Source: Treponema brennaborense DSM 12168
GTDB lineage: Bacteria > Spirochaetota > Spirochaetia > Treponematales > Treponemataceae
NCBI RefSeq assembly: GCF_000212415.1
Contig: NC_015500.1
Coordinates: 124,001 to 188,000, forward strand
Reading direction: 5' to 3'
Length of the DNA stretch: 64,000 nucleotides
In this document: positions 52,739 through 61,457 of the stretch, in pieces
Layout of the letters: the number at the start of each line of letters is the position of its first letter
Position numbering within the stretch: the stretch's first letter is position 1
Translations under genes and position numbers: made by a program
Notes under the pieces: generated by a model
The model's database searches: none
What the model was told of the DNA's origin: nothing
What the model saw: only the letters and a program-made list of their open reading frames with translations

Positions 52739-53431
52739 ATGAAAACGATTGGGCTTATAGGCGGTATGAGTTGGGAAAGTACCGTAACGTATTACCGGAT
52801 AATAAACGAAACCGTTAAAACGCGCCTCGGCGGGCTCCATTCAGCCAAACTGCTGCTGTACAGCGTGGATTTTGCGGAGCTTGAAACGTGTCTGCAAACC
52901 GGTGATTGGCAGACTATCACGGAAAAACTTACGGAAGCCGCGCTGACGCTTCAGAAAGGCGGCGCCGATTTCATTCTTGTCGGAACGAACACAATGCACA
53001 AAGTGGTACCGCACGTACAATCGCGGGTCGCCGTTCCGATTATCCATATCGCCGACGCTACTGCCGAAGCAATCAAAGTCCGAAACCTGACGACGGCGGG
53101 GCTGCTCGGTACCCGTTTTACGATGTCGCAGGATTTTATCAAAACCCGCATTGCACAGCGGGGAATCGGCGTCGTCGTACCTGATGGAACGGATTCCGCG
53201 TATATCGACCGGGTTATTTTTGACGAATTGTGCCGCGGAGTCGTTTCCCGGCAGTCAAAAAACGGTTATCTTGCAATTATCGATAAGCTGGCCGCGCAGG
53301 GAGCTGATTGCGTCATTCTCGGCTGTACCGAGATCGGGCTGCTTGTCAGTCAGAACGATACTTCGTTGCCCGTGTTCGACACTACGCTGATTCACGCGGA
53401 GAAAGCCGTCGAGCTTGCACTTGAAACGTGA
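52739..53431 (+). CDS. aspartate/glutamate racemase family protein (YgeA/RacX-like)
   Basis: A 230-residue cytosolic racemase that interconverts L- and D-amino acids without a cofactor. The start MKTIGLIGGMSWESTVTYYR is diagnostic. The first active-site segment is ILVGTNTMHKVVPHV, with threonine where aspartate racemases carry cysteine, and the second is VILGCTEIGLLVSQND with the catalytic cysteine. This Thr/Cys pairing is like the broad-specificity YgeA enzymes. GGAGG and a consensus promoter support the start at 52739 over earlier in-frame codons. D-amino acids could serve cell-wall cross-linking or signalling. Confidence 0.9.
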   Translation: MKTIGLIGGMSWESTVTYYRIINETVKTRLGGLHSAKLLLYSVDFAELETCLQTGDWQTITEKLTEAALTLQKGGADFILVGTNTMHKVVPHVQSRVAVPIIHIADATAEAIKVRNLTTAGLLGTRFTMSQDFIKTRIAQRGIGVVVPDGTDSAYIDRVIFDELCRGVVSRQSKNGYLAIIDKLAAQGADCVILGCTEIGLLVSQNDTSLPVFDTTLIHAEKAVELALET

Positions 53432-53527
53432 TTCGGTAAGAACGGTTGTTCCGAGCGGCGGCCTTTGACGGTCCGGCGGATTTTTTTGGGAGACTTGGGG
53501 CCTGTTTCCGTCTGCACCGCAGGTGTT

Positions 53528-53854
53528 TCAAGCTCCGCGTGTACGCTTCTTTTTGGGTTCGGGAAGTTCGCAATACATTTGTCTGATCATTTGCGTAAGT
53601 TGTTCCCGATCTTCAAGAATCGTAACCGGCAGCATCGGTTTTGCTCCCTCGTACGGTGGTTCCGGTTCGCTGTCGCTCATGAATTTTTTGCTTGTTTCCG
53701 TAATCTTCACGAGGAACCCGTTGCCGTATATGCCGCCGAATATCCGTCCGTTATAATAGAAGATATAACCGCCCATCATCGGTATGCAGCGGACATTTTC
53801 CAACTCCGCCAGCTGATCCAGTATGTATGCCGCCAATTCCTTGTTGCCGCTCAT
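53528..53854 (-). CDS. TfoX N-terminal-domain-like protein
   Basis: A 108-residue protein starting at ATG 53854 (MSGNKELAAYILDQLAELEN), with GAGGAG upstream. The segment VRCIPMMGGYIFYYNGRIFG followed by GIYGNGFLVKIT matches the small TfoX N-terminal domain found alone in many bacteria. The Lys/Arg-rich C-terminus (EPKKKRTRGA) is probably flexible. It is co-directional with the VOC-type gene upstream, 17 bases away, forming a two-gene unit. No evidence links it to natural competence here. Confidence 0.72.
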   Translation of the reverse strand: MSGNKELAAYILDQLAELENVRCIPMMGGYIFYYNGRIFGGIYGNGFLVKITETSKKFMSDSEPEPPYEGAKPMLPVTILEDREQLTQMIRQMYCELPEPKKKRTRGA

Positions 53855-53871
53855 GCGCTCCTCCGCTGTGT

Positions 53872-54237
53872 TCAAATAAACAGGCACCATCGTACGCCGT
53901 ACGCATCGATAAAATCCGTCATCAGCGGGCTGAAATCGCACGGGGCGAGCGGGACCAGAATTTGAGCGTCGTCTTGAAGGGTTTCATACGCGCGCCGGAT
54001 TTTAGCTTCGTTTCCTTCACCGTAGTGCAGGCAGAACTGCATCACGTTTCCGCAAACGGCGGATTCCTGCCGCTCGGCAACGGCGAGAATTTCGCCTTCA
54101 ATATCGAGTTCACAATGGTAGTACGACCCGTTTTCGTTCAGATAACTGCTGACGATCACCGCTGCGAACGCTTTTTTGTAACGTTCAACGGCTTGGATGC
54201 TGCCGGTAACGTACGCTTGCATTAAAACTCTTTTCAT
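53872..54237 (-). CDS. VOC/PhnB-like superfamily protein
   Basis: A 121-residue protein of the vicinal-oxygen-chelate fold, similar to PhnB/3-demethylubiquinone-type sets: MQAYVTGSIQAVERYKKAFA, an ELDIEGEILAVAERQ strand pair, and the C-terminal SPLMTDFIDAYGVRWCLFI. Metal-ligand residues are not all clear, so catalysis is uncertain. It lies 17 bases upstream of the TfoX-like gene. The promoter is not identified in the 300-base spacer to the right. Confidence 0.72.
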   Translation of the reverse strand: MKRVLMQAYVTGSIQAVERYKKAFAAVIVSSYLNENGSYYHCELDIEGEILAVAERQESAVCGNVMQFCLHYGEGNEAKIRRAYETLQDDAQILVPLAPCDFSPLMTDFIDAYGVRWCLFI

Positions 54238-54497
54238 ATGAATGCTCCCGTAAAAAACAGTTTGAACGCGAATTCGGCAGGTTTTATCTTACATTCCTGC
54301 TATCGTTTTGTCTACTTCGCAGTATACCGGAACAAGCGGCGTCAGTCTTGTAAAAATACGACATGCGACGCGGTTACGGCCGCATACCGTTTCGATTCAG
54401 GATCCGCGCAATCGAGTTTAAAAGCAGTACGTTCGCTTTCTCAGGTGTCGGGCGTAACGATCCGCAGTGTTTCCGCCGCCAAGTGCGTTTGCGAATC
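54238..54497. other. 260-base divergent spacer
   Basis: Between the VOC-type and DUF3781 genes. No gene is seen; it should hold the VOC-type gene's promoter, which I cannot pinpoint. Confidence 0.45.
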
Positions 54498-54526
54498 TTG
54501 TCATGCGCTCGCGGCAGCGGTATACT
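54498..54526 (+). promoter_or_regulatory. promoter of the DUF3781 gene (near-leaderless)
   Basis: TTGTCA (54498-54503), a 17-base spacer, TATACT (54521-54526). The ATG at 54536 follows nine bases after the -10 box, so any leader is only two to three bases. Confidence 0.65.
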
Positions 54527-54535
54527 GAAACGGTT

Positions 54536-54820
54536 ATGGATAATACCGAATCGATCGACGTGCTGAGAAACCACGTACGGCACGTGCACACGACGCCGCT
54601 GGGCGCCGAGCGTATAAAACGGAATCTGGGCCTTTCCGTCCCAGACGTCGTCGCCTGGTGCCGGAACAAAATACTGGATTCCCGCAGCCGCATAACGCGT
54701 CGCGGTAAAAACTGGTACGTGCTCACCGATGACTGCGAAATCACCGTAAATGCGTACAGCTATACGGTGATTACCGCGCATACTATAGAGGCATCGGTAA
54801 CAATTGTCGAGTGCATTTGA
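54536..54820 (+). CDS. DUF3781-family protein
   Basis: A 94-residue protein: MDNTESIDVLRNHVRHVHTT, LGAERIKRNLGLSVPDVVAW followed by CRNKILDSRSRITRRGKNWY, then ITVNAYSYTVITAHTIEASV. This fits the DUF3781 family of small cytosolic proteins with no known function. The start at 54536 follows a consensus promoter closely, leaving virtually no 5' leader. It converges on an AT-rich acetyltransferase gene with only a few bases between the stops. Confidence 0.8.
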   Translation: MDNTESIDVLRNHVRHVHTTPLGAERIKRNLGLSVPDVVAWCRNKILDSRSRITRRGKNWYVLTDDCEITVNAYSYTVITAHTIEASVTIVECI

Positions 54821-54825
54821 AGTAA

Positions 54826-55698
54826 TTATCGGCAAGTATTTTTGTTTTTTCTCCAACAATAAAACCCTGAAGATTCTGCAAACCCTATTTTGTGATAAAA
54901 CTCTTGATCTGAAAGAACAATTGCCCGTTCTGCTCCCGACTCTCGTACCCTGTTTAATCCTTCATAAACGGCGGCTTTTGCGAGTCCAAGATTTCGGCAA
55001 CGAGGTATCGTTACAACAGGTTCTATATATGCACTTCTGCCTTTCGTATACCATATCCCACAATGTGCGCAATAGTCATCCTTGTCAAATATGAATATTT
55101 TCAATTCTTCATCATAATTCGGGGAAGGGCTGAAAAACGAACGTTCCCGTTTGGCAGGAAGTCCGTCGTGATCAAACCCCCTATGAATTGCTATTTGATA
55201 TTTCCAATTATCGATATCGAAATTCCTTGAACTGATTGTAAAGTCTTTGGGTAATTGATACTCAAACTTTCTGTTCAGTTTAATTTCCAACAGTTTTTCT
55301 TCAAGATTCTTTTTTATAAAACCGTACTCTGGCAAAATGGTTATCATGAATTTATCTTTTTCATTTATCTTTACATTATACTCGTCGTTTTTCAAAAGAT
55401 ATTCTATCATTTTCCTTAATAATTCTTCATCATCTCCTAAATGGATCAGATAATTTCTATCTTCATATGATGTATCATATAGTATCATTCCTATGATTTT
55501 TTCTTTGCTGTCTCTGAATATGGCAATCTTTTCAAGTTTTTCTTCATCAAGCATTGAATGATTCATCATCCATTCAAATCGTCCCCAATGGAAGTGTTCG
55601 TTATATCCGTAATCAGATGCTTCTGTCAGGAACTGATATATTTCTTCATACTGTTCATTAAATCTTTTGCGATTCATGTAATTTTCAATCCTCAACAC
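54826..55698 (-). CDS. GNAT-family N-acetyltransferase, AT-rich
   Basis: About 290 residues with two GNAT-like halves; the second shows EPVVTIPRCRNLGLAKAAVY and GAERAIVLSDQEFYHKIGFA, the acetyl-CoA-binding and C-terminal signature. I start at GTG 55698 (TTG one codon later is equally possible), with AAGGAG upstream; the open frame further upstream runs into the DUF362 gene's end without a site. Base composition is clearly more AT-rich than its neighbours on both sides, which suggests recent acquisition. Substrate unknown. Confidence 0.78.
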   Translation of the reverse strand: MLRIENYMNRKRFNEQYEEIYQFLTEASDYGYNEHFHWGRFEWMMNHSMLDEEKLEKIAIFRDSKEKIIGMILYDTSYEDRNYLIHLGDDEELLRKMIEYLLKNDEYNVKINEKDKFMITILPEYGFIKKNLEEKLLEIKLNRKFEYQLPKDFTISSRNFDIDNWKYQIAIHRGFDHDGLPAKRERSFFSPSPNYDEELKIFIFDKDDYCAHCGIWYTKGRSAYIEPVVTIPRCRNLGLAKAAVYEGLNRVRESGAERAIVLSDQEFYHKIGFAESSGFYCWRKNKNTCR

Positions 55699-55735
55699 TT
55701 CTTTCTCCTTGTACTGAAAACGTCTTTTGGCTTTA

Positions 55736-56848
55736 TCAGATATGCACCAACTCGTATTTTCTGGTGCCGAGGTGCATCTTTTCCGCGTGGGAGATCTGCG
55801 TTTTCCAATTGGTGGAAGGATGGATGTCGCAGAAATGATCGCCGTGCGTGTGCTCTTTTTCATCCAGATACGAACCTTCGAGCACCGGCTGGGCGTTCAC
55901 CGCGTCGGCGCACGCCTGATCGAGTGCAACCGGATCGAACGACGCGAACATACCTACGTCCGGCACGATCGGCGCGTCGTTTTCGGCATGACAATCGCAG
56001 AACGGCGACACGTCCATAACAAGGCTTATATGAAAATGCGGCCGCCCGCGCAGCACTGCCGCCGCGTATTCGGCCATTTTGCAGTTGAGAACGTCGCCGG
56101 AATGATCGGCTCCGGGATGAACGGCGTCTTTGGGACATGCGCCGATACAGCGGCCGCAGCCGACGCATTTATCGTGATTTATGGAAGCTTTTTTCGCTTC
56201 AATCGTGATGGCGCCGTGTGCGCAGTTTTTCCGGCACATACCGCAGCCGACGCACGCTTCCTGCGTGACTGAAGGTTTTCCGCTCGAATGCATTTCCATT
56301 TTACCGGCGCGCGAACCGCAGCCCATGCCGATATTTTTAATGGCGCCGCCGAATCCGGTTCCTTCGTGCGCTTTGAAGTGCGTCAGTGAGATGAAAATAT
56401 CCGCATCCATAACGGCGCGTCCGATTTTGGCCTGTTTTACGTATTCTCCGTCGCTTAGATCGACGTACGCTTCGTCGGTACCTTTCAGCCCGTCGCCGAT
56501 AATGACGTGGCATCCGGTGGAAAACGGACTGAATCCGTTCACATACGCGGCGTCCATATGGTCGAGCGCGTTTTTGCGGCCGCCCACGTACAGCGTGTTG
56601 CAGTCGGTCAAAAACGGTTTTCCGCCGAGTTCTTTAATCAGATCCGCAACGACTTTCGCATAATTGGGCCGCAAAAACGCGAGGTTGCCCGGCTCGCCGA
56701 AATGTATTTTTATCGCTGCGTACTTGTCGGTAAAATCGATGGTTTTCATACCGGCGGTGATCGCGAGCCGGCGCAATTTCTGTAGCAGATTTTCCGTCTG
56801 CGTCGTTCTGAACGATGTAACGTATACTTTCGATTTTTCAGTATTCAT
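55736..56848 (-). CDS. DUF362 protein with two ferredoxin-type 4Fe-4S clusters
   Basis: A 370-residue cytosolic protein: N-terminal DUF362 part (YAAIKIHFGEPGNLAFLRP, TDCNTLYVGGRKNALDH, SLTHFKAHEGTGFGGAIKNI), two 4Fe-4S motifs CVGCGMCRKNC and CVGCGRCIGACP (about residues 198-240), then DVSPFCDCHAENDAPIVPDV with GMFASFDPVALDQACADAV. It is a paralogue of the secreted protein at 35199-36206, which shares the GFGGAIKNI and DPVALDQAC blocks but lacks the clusters and has a signal peptide. It probably performs electron transfer to an unknown partner. Confidence 0.88.
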   Translation of the reverse strand: MNTEKSKVYVTSFRTTQTENLLQKLRRLAITAGMKTIDFTDKYAAIKIHFGEPGNLAFLRPNYAKVVADLIKELGGKPFLTDCNTLYVGGRKNALDHMDAAYVNGFSPFSTGCHVIIGDGLKGTDEAYVDLSDGEYVKQAKIGRAVMDADIFISLTHFKAHEGTGFGGAIKNIGMGCGSRAGKMEMHSSGKPSVTQEACVGCGMCRKNCAHGAITIEAKKASINHDKCVGCGRCIGACPKDAVHPGADHSGDVLNCKMAEYAAAVLRGRPHFHISLVMDVSPFCDCHAENDAPIVPDVGMFASFDPVALDQACADAVNAQPVLEGSYLDEKEHTHGDHFCDIHPSTNWKTQISHAEKMHLGTRKYELVHI

Positions 56849-56890
56849 TGAATGGCCTCCGTATACAGCAGCTTATCAGTATATCCGATT

Positions 56891-58651
56891 TTACGACCTT
56901 TGCAAAGGGAGCCTGACCGTAAAGACGCTGCCGTGGGACGAACTCGATTCGAGCTCAAGCGAGCCGCCGTGCAGCGCTACGATGCGCCGCGACAAATTGA
57001 GTCCGATACCGCTTCCTTCCGTCTGATTTTCAACGGCCGCGTTGCCGCGCTGAAACGCGTCGAAGATCCGCTTGCGTTCTTTGCGGGGAACGCCGCCTCC
57101 GCGATCCGTAAACCGAACTACGGCGAACTCCTGTTCCCGGGAGGCTTCTATGTGCAGATAGCGGCCCGCCGCGGCGTGTTTTATTGCGTTTTCGGCAAGA
57201 TTGCGGAAAACGCTCCTGATTGCGTTTTCGTCGCAGCCGACGGACAGCTCCTGCGGCGGCAGCGACAGTTCGACGCGCATCTGCGCTTCGCGTGCCGCCG
57301 GCGCAAGCAGCGCTGCAACGGATTCCAGCAGCGTACCGATATTGCATTCCCTGCACGGCAGTTTTGCCGCAGTGTTCATTTTTGCGTACAGCAGAAAATA
57401 TTCAATGGAATTCCTGAGTTTTTCGCTTTCCGTGCAGATCATTTTTCCGTATTTCCTGATTTTTTCGGCGTCGGTTATGATGCCGTCGGCCATGTTCTGC
57501 GCGGAAGACGAAATAACGGTCAGCGGCGTTTTCAGTTCGTGCGTTACGGACGCAATGAATTCCTGCTGCCGATCCGCCAGGTTCTGTGCCTTCGCCATGT
57601 TCCGCAGCAAAATTCCGATTCCCGCAGTCAGTATGATGAACGCAATGAAAGAAAGCGTCATGTTCAGCGCCGCCGCCTTTTTGGCAGCGGACAGAACCGA
57701 ACCGTCTTTATGAACGACTTCCAGTGTCAAATTGTACGGAAACGGTTTGATACCGCTCGAAAAATCGTCGTTGAAGGCGGCTTTCGTGCGCATATGGCTG
57801 CGCAATCCGGCGATTTCGTTTTCCTGTTTGAGCGAAAACAGTTCAATCGGCAAATCCCACGACGGATTGATCCTGTTGAACGCACCGTTTTTCTGCCGGT
57901 CGCTGCCGAAAAGCCGGTATGAAAAATCGGGATCGGTAAAATGTGCCGGATTGTAGGATTTTTCATTCGTATAGATAAGATTGCCGGTCGTTTCATCGTA
58001 CACGCGAATTCGGTACGACGAATCACCGGTAAAAAACTTGGCGGTAAGAATCGGAATCAATTTTGAAGAAAGAACGGTCGAATCGATTTGGGATATCAGA
58101 ACATAATCCGACTCTTCCGTCGTTATGGGCGAAACGATCAATTCGCCTATATCGGGAGATGAAATGTACCAAAGATCCGCGATTTCGGGCTTGCTTTGCA
58201 GAACCGAGTCGAGCATATCCGTAATGATCCGAGTCTGAGTCGGCGGTGCGCCGGCGAATCCCGTTCCGTCCCAGAGCTGCAGCGTTGCCGCACCGCTTTC
58301 CGTCAGGCTGTTTTTTGCATACAGATATATCGCGGAAAACAGTTCCGAAACGATCGCGTGTTTATTCCAGAATTTGACTGCATTCGATACGTTCGATGCG
58401 ACTTGTTCATATGAAATATCCTGCGAATCGGTTTTTCCGCTCATTTTTGCGAGTACCGGCAGCAAAAGCAGTTCGTCTTCTATCATAAAAGCCGTCTGCG
58501 TCGTGTTGCGTGTTACTTCGTCAGTCAAATAACCGAGTTCCGCCCGATACTGGCCCAGCGTGAATCGTATCTGCATGATGAACAGTACGACGACGGCGAG
58601 TATGAGCGTCGCCGGCAGCGCAACTAAAACGATTGTTTTCGAGTGTTTCAT
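56891..58651 (-). CDS. membrane sensor histidine kinase with large periplasmic domain
   Basis: A 586-residue sensor: a helix at residues 7-30, a periplasmic domain of about 300 residues, a second helix near 330-352 (FIAFIILTAGIGILLRNM), then HisKA with the histidine in EFIASVTHELKTPLTVISSS and a HATPase domain (N box VFRNLAENAIKHAAA, G1 DRGGGVP, G2 GSGIGLNLSRRIV). No HAMP domain is obvious. The ATG at 58651 faces the small secreted protein gene, and the OmpR-type regulator gene lies beyond that. The three-gene layout suggests one signalling unit. Confidence 0.92.
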   Translation of the reverse strand: MKHSKTIVLVALPATLILAVVVLFIMQIRFTLGQYRAELGYLTDEVTRNTTQTAFMIEDELLLLPVLAKMSGKTDSQDISYEQVASNVSNAVKFWNKHAIVSELFSAIYLYAKNSLTESGAATLQLWDGTGFAGAPPTQTRIITDMLDSVLQSKPEIADLWYISSPDIGELIVSPITTEESDYVLISQIDSTVLSSKLIPILTAKFFTGDSSYRIRVYDETTGNLIYTNEKSYNPAHFTDPDFSYRLFGSDRQKNGAFNRINPSWDLPIELFSLKQENEIAGLRSHMRTKAAFNDDFSSGIKPFPYNLTLEVVHKDGSVLSAAKKAAALNMTLSFIAFIILTAGIGILLRNMAKAQNLADRQQEFIASVTHELKTPLTVISSSAQNMADGIITDAEKIRKYGKMICTESEKLRNSIEYFLLYAKMNTAAKLPCRECNIGTLLESVAALLAPAAREAQMRVELSLPPQELSVGCDENAIRSVFRNLAENAIKHAAAGRYLHIEASREQEFAVVRFTDRGGGVPRKERKRIFDAFQRGNAAVENQTEGSGIGLNLSRRIVALHGGSLELESSSSHGSVFTVRLPLQRS

Positions 58652-58699
58652 ACGTATATCATACTCCGTTTTAAGAAATCGTTCAGCGTTTTAAACATC

Positions 58700-58732
58700 A
58701 TTTAGAATGCATTTCAGATGGATTTCAGATAC
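58700..58732. promoter_or_regulatory. OmpR-type regulator boxes: three 11-bp direct repeats
   Basis: ATTTAGAATGC (58700-58710), ATTTCAGATGG (58711-58721) and ATTTCAGATAC (58722-58732) repeat with an 11-bp period; TTTTAAGGTAC (58733-58743) is a weaker fourth. They run up to the -35 position of a promoter whose -10 box may be TATGTT (58761-58766). OmpR/PhoB regulators bind just such direct repeats. Confidence 0.7.
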
Positions 58733-58824
58733 TTTTAAGGTACAAACCGCCGGACTTGAGTATGTTATATCCGTAAGGCGAACGGAAAGTTTGCTAACGA
58801 AACAACATACAGGAGTGTACTATT

Positions 58825-59253
58825 ATGAAAGCAAAGAAAATGATCGTTACCGTGTTATTGGCCGCCGTCGTAAGTGTGGGAGCGTTTGCGTCCGGTTCTG
58901 CGGATTCCGCACCGGTATATTTGAGCGCGTCGGTAAAAGGGCTGGGTACGCCGGTGATGCCGCTGGTGGTGGATCCGCCCGCAGCTATCGTGGACTGGTT
59001 TGCCGATCACGGACTGGATACGGCTTCCGTCGGAACGACGCTTGAATCGATGCCGGTCGCGTACCGCAATAAGATCCGCAGCGTATATGCCGATAACGAA
59101 TCGGAACTGCGCGCCGTTGCCGCCGCCGCGCTGAAACCGTATCTGCAGGAAGGTGTCGTTGAAACCGTAACTACGACGTACGGACCGTTTTCCTGGACCG
59201 TTTCCTACGGAAAAGAAGTGGATGAAGATCTGTACGCACCGAAAGATTTATAA
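58825..59253 (+). CDS. small secreted protein of unknown function between sensor kinase and regulator
   Basis: A 142-residue protein with a clear signal peptide (MKAKKMIVTVLLAAVVSVGA, then FASGSADSA) and a mature part with no recognised family. It includes DPPAAIVDWFADHGLDTASV and VETVTTTYGPFSWTVSYGKE. AGGAG precedes the ATG. Three 11-bp direct repeats of OmpR type lie upstream, so the regulator encoded next door probably controls it. It may be the output of the system, or a periplasmic partner that modulates the kinase's large sensor domain. A terminator follows. Confidence 0.7.
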   Translation: MKAKKMIVTVLLAAVVSVGAFASGSADSAPVYLSASVKGLGTPVMPLVVDPPAAIVDWFADHGLDTASVGTTLESMPVAYRNKIRSVYADNESELRAVAAAALKPYLQEGVVETVTTTYGPFSWTVSYGKEVDEDLYAPKDL

Positions 59254-59340
59254 TGCGGTGCGCGGCGGACCAGCTTACGCCGGAATCGCTTGCGCTGAAC
59301 AAGCGCGTGCGGTTTCCGGTGTGAACGGTTCCGCTTTCCG

Positions 59341-59382
59341 AAAGCCGAGGCGTCCGATTTTCAGGACAGTCCCGGCTTTTTT
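59341..59382 (+). terminator. rho-independent terminator, usable from both sides
   Basis: AAAGCCG (59341-59347) pairs with CGGCTTT (59373-59379), inner GTCC/GGAC pairing, then TTTTTT. It separates the secreted-protein gene from the convergent response-regulator gene. Confidence 0.85.
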
Positions 59383-59385
59383 CAT

Positions 59386-60102
59386 TTACTGACCGGAAAA
59401 AATATAGCCGATGTTCCTGACCGTTTCGATATAACCGCCGGGGACTTGCGGCGTTTTCAGTTTTTTGCGGAGCCACGAAATATGCGTGTACAGCGTTCCG
59501 GATGCGGCGGCCGTTTCGTAACCCCACACGTATTCCATGAGCGTGTCTGTTTTTACCAGTTCTCCGCGGTGTACGACCAGATACATGAGCAGTTTGCATT
59601 CCATGAGCGAAAGCGGTACTGGTTTTCCGTCTTTTAAAAGCTGTACTTTTTTGAAAACCAGTCTGAACGGACCGAACACGTAATCGTTTTCATCGGTATA
59701 GTCGAGTTCGGCGGGAGAGTCCTCCGTTTCCGTTTGCGTTTTGGTGCGGCGAAGGAGCGCTTCTATGCGGGCGATCAGTTCGGGAAAATCGTACGGCTTC
59801 GTCACGTAGTCGTCCGCTCCCAATCGGAGGCCGGACACTTTATCCGTGAGTTCCGATTTTGCGCTGACGAATATGACCGGAACGCTGCCGCCGGCGCGCC
59901 GGTAATCGGTGATGATGTCGAATCCGTTTTTTCCGGGAAGCATGATGTCTATCAGCGCCAAGCTGCATATGTTTTTGGCAAGCAGCTGCGCGCCGGTCGT
60001 ACCGTCCGAGGCGGACAGTACGTCGTACCCCTCCGCTTTCAGCCGGTCGGTCAGCGCTTCAAGCTGATTTTTATTGTCTTCTATAACAAGTATTTTACTC
60101 AT
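59386..60102 (-). CDS. OmpR/PhoB-family response regulator
   Basis: A 238-residue regulator. The receiver domain carries ILVIEDNKNQLEALTDRLKA, the phospho-acceptor aspartate in CSLALIDIMLPGKNGFDII and the lysine in LGADDYVTKPYDFPEL. The C-terminal winged helix is of OmpR type (VPLSLMECKLLMYLVVHRGE, ending TVRNIGYIFSG). I start at ATG 60102. It is separated from its likely kinase (56891-58651) by the secreted-protein gene and transcribed from the right; its start lies five bases from the MFS gene's stop, so it may be co-transcribed with it. Confidence 0.92.
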   Translation of the reverse strand: MSKILVIEDNKNQLEALTDRLKAEGYDVLSASDGTTGAQLLAKNICSLALIDIMLPGKNGFDIITDYRRAGGSVPVIFVSAKSELTDKVSGLRLGADDYVTKPYDFPELIARIEALLRRTKTQTETEDSPAELDYTDENDYVFGPFRLVFKKVQLLKDGKPVPLSLMECKLLMYLVVHRGELVKTDTLMEYVWGYETAAASGTLYTHISWLRKKLKTPQVPGGYIETVRNIGYIFSGQ

Positions 60103-60106
60103 ACTT

Positions 60107-61417
60107 TCAAAACCCCGTTTTTTCCGCAAAATTACAGCGGCGGGAAGTGATCGTTTTGACGGCGGCCAACAGCAGCATGATTGCAAGCGCGAACGATATG
60201 GCGGCAATACCGCCGGCAATACCCGCCGTTTCGGCAACGGCGCCGACGATAATCGGCATCAGAATCGCACCGATCGTGGCCGTGGCGATGCACGTTCCCG
60301 TTGCCACGGTGGAAGACAAATACTGCTGCGGCATCGTGGACATCGTAGTCGGATAAATGCCGGACATGCTCAATCCCGTTCCCAAAAGGCCGGTAATGAT
60401 GAGCGCCATATTCCGCGTGGAAATCATCAGTATGAAAAACACCGTCTGCGCCGCGGCCAAAATCAGAATGAGGACGTTTCGGTTCGTTTTTCCCGAAATC
60501 GATGCGCAGAACAATCTGCCCGCCATGATCATGATCCATAAAAACGTCGACGTGCTTTGCGCGAAAGCCTGTCCCATAAGGCCGCTGTCTTTGAAATAAG
60601 TTACGAGCCAGCCGACGATTGCCGATTCTCCGCATAAATAGAAAAACAGGAGCATCGTGTTAAGCCAATACCGGTACGATTTAAAGAACGGAACGGTATC
60701 CGCTGTCCGTCCGCTTTCCGGTGCGCGGGTGTCAGCCGAACCGTGTGCGTACGTGTCAGCCGAAGTTTGAATGTCAGCAGCCGGCCGCGCGCTCGTACGC
60801 GCCGGATGTCTGAGCGGCGGTGTGTTTGAAAGTTTAGATCCTGCCAAACAGATCAGCGCCGCCACTTCAAACGCCGCGACGACGTATACGGCGAATTTCC
60901 AGCCGTGAGGAAGCACCGCCGACGCGGCGATCGTAACGACGGGCGCGATGAGCGCGCCGACGGCAAAGCAGGCGTGCAGCAGGTTCAGCCCGGCGGTTTT
61001 GTTTCCGGTCGTTTCGGAAACGATTACGTTGCTGATATTGCTCATCGTGCCGCGCCCGACGCCGGTTGCGCCGAACGCGATCAAAAGCAGAACGGGGTTG
61101 CCGGTAAGTGTCGTGAGAACCAACCCGATCACGATACCGGTGCACAGCCCAACAGTCGATTTTTTCCGTCCGATAATATACGGCAGAAATCCCGCGATCA
61201 GTACGGCCGCCAGGTTTCCGATTTGATGAGCGGAAAGCATCATGCCGCCGAGTACGTAATTCAGCCCGTATTCTTCAGTCATTGCGGGAAGCACGGCGCC
61301 CAGCAGCGTGCTCATCATGCCGCTGGTAAAAAACGCAAAATAAACGATAAGCAGCAGCGCTGCGTCCTGTTCGCCGACCTTAGTCTGCGACAATACCGGT
61401 ATAGCAGAAAGTTTCAT
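60107..61417 (-). CDS. MFS transporter
   Basis: A 436-residue inner-membrane transporter with 12 predicted helices. The N-terminal half has YFAFFTSGMMSTLLGAVLPA and the loop GFLPYIIGRKKSTVGLCTGI. The central cytosolic loop carries a low-complexity insertion with repeated TSADTYAHGSADTRAPESG (about 60710-60812), encoded by GTCAGCCGAA repeats. The second half includes YLCGESAIVGWLVTYFKDSG, as in sugar-type FucP/FHS relatives. A TATACT box (61430-61425) lies seven bases before the ATG, so the mRNA is probably leaderless. Substrate unknown. Confidence 0.88.
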   Translation of the reverse strand: MKLSAIPVLSQTKVGEQDAALLLIVYFAFFTSGMMSTLLGAVLPAMTEEYGLNYVLGGMMLSAHQIGNLAAVLIAGFLPYIIGRKKSTVGLCTGIVIGLVLTTLTGNPVLLLIAFGATGVGRGTMSNISNVIVSETTGNKTAGLNLLHACFAVGALIAPVVTIAASAVLPHGWKFAVYVVAAFEVAALICLAGSKLSNTPPLRHPARTSARPAADIQTSADTYAHGSADTRAPESGRTADTVPFFKSYRYWLNTMLLFFYLCGESAIVGWLVTYFKDSGLMGQAFAQSTSTFLWIMIMAGRLFCASISGKTNRNVLILILAAAQTVFFILMISTRNMALIITGLLGTGLSMSGIYPTTMSTMPQQYLSSTVATGTCIATATIGAILMPIIVGAVAETAGIAGGIAAISFALAIMLLLAAVKTITSRRCNFAEKTGF

Positions 61418-61424
61418 GAGGCCG

Positions 61425-61430
61425 AGTATA
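61425..61430 (-). promoter_or_regulatory. -10 box of the MFS transporter gene (probable leaderless)
   Basis: TATACT on the minus strand, seven bases before the ATG at 61417. The -35 region (TAGATT, 17 bases upstream) is poor. Confidence 0.45.
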
Positions 61431-61457
61431 GCACGTTTGCGGTGCGCAATCTACAAC

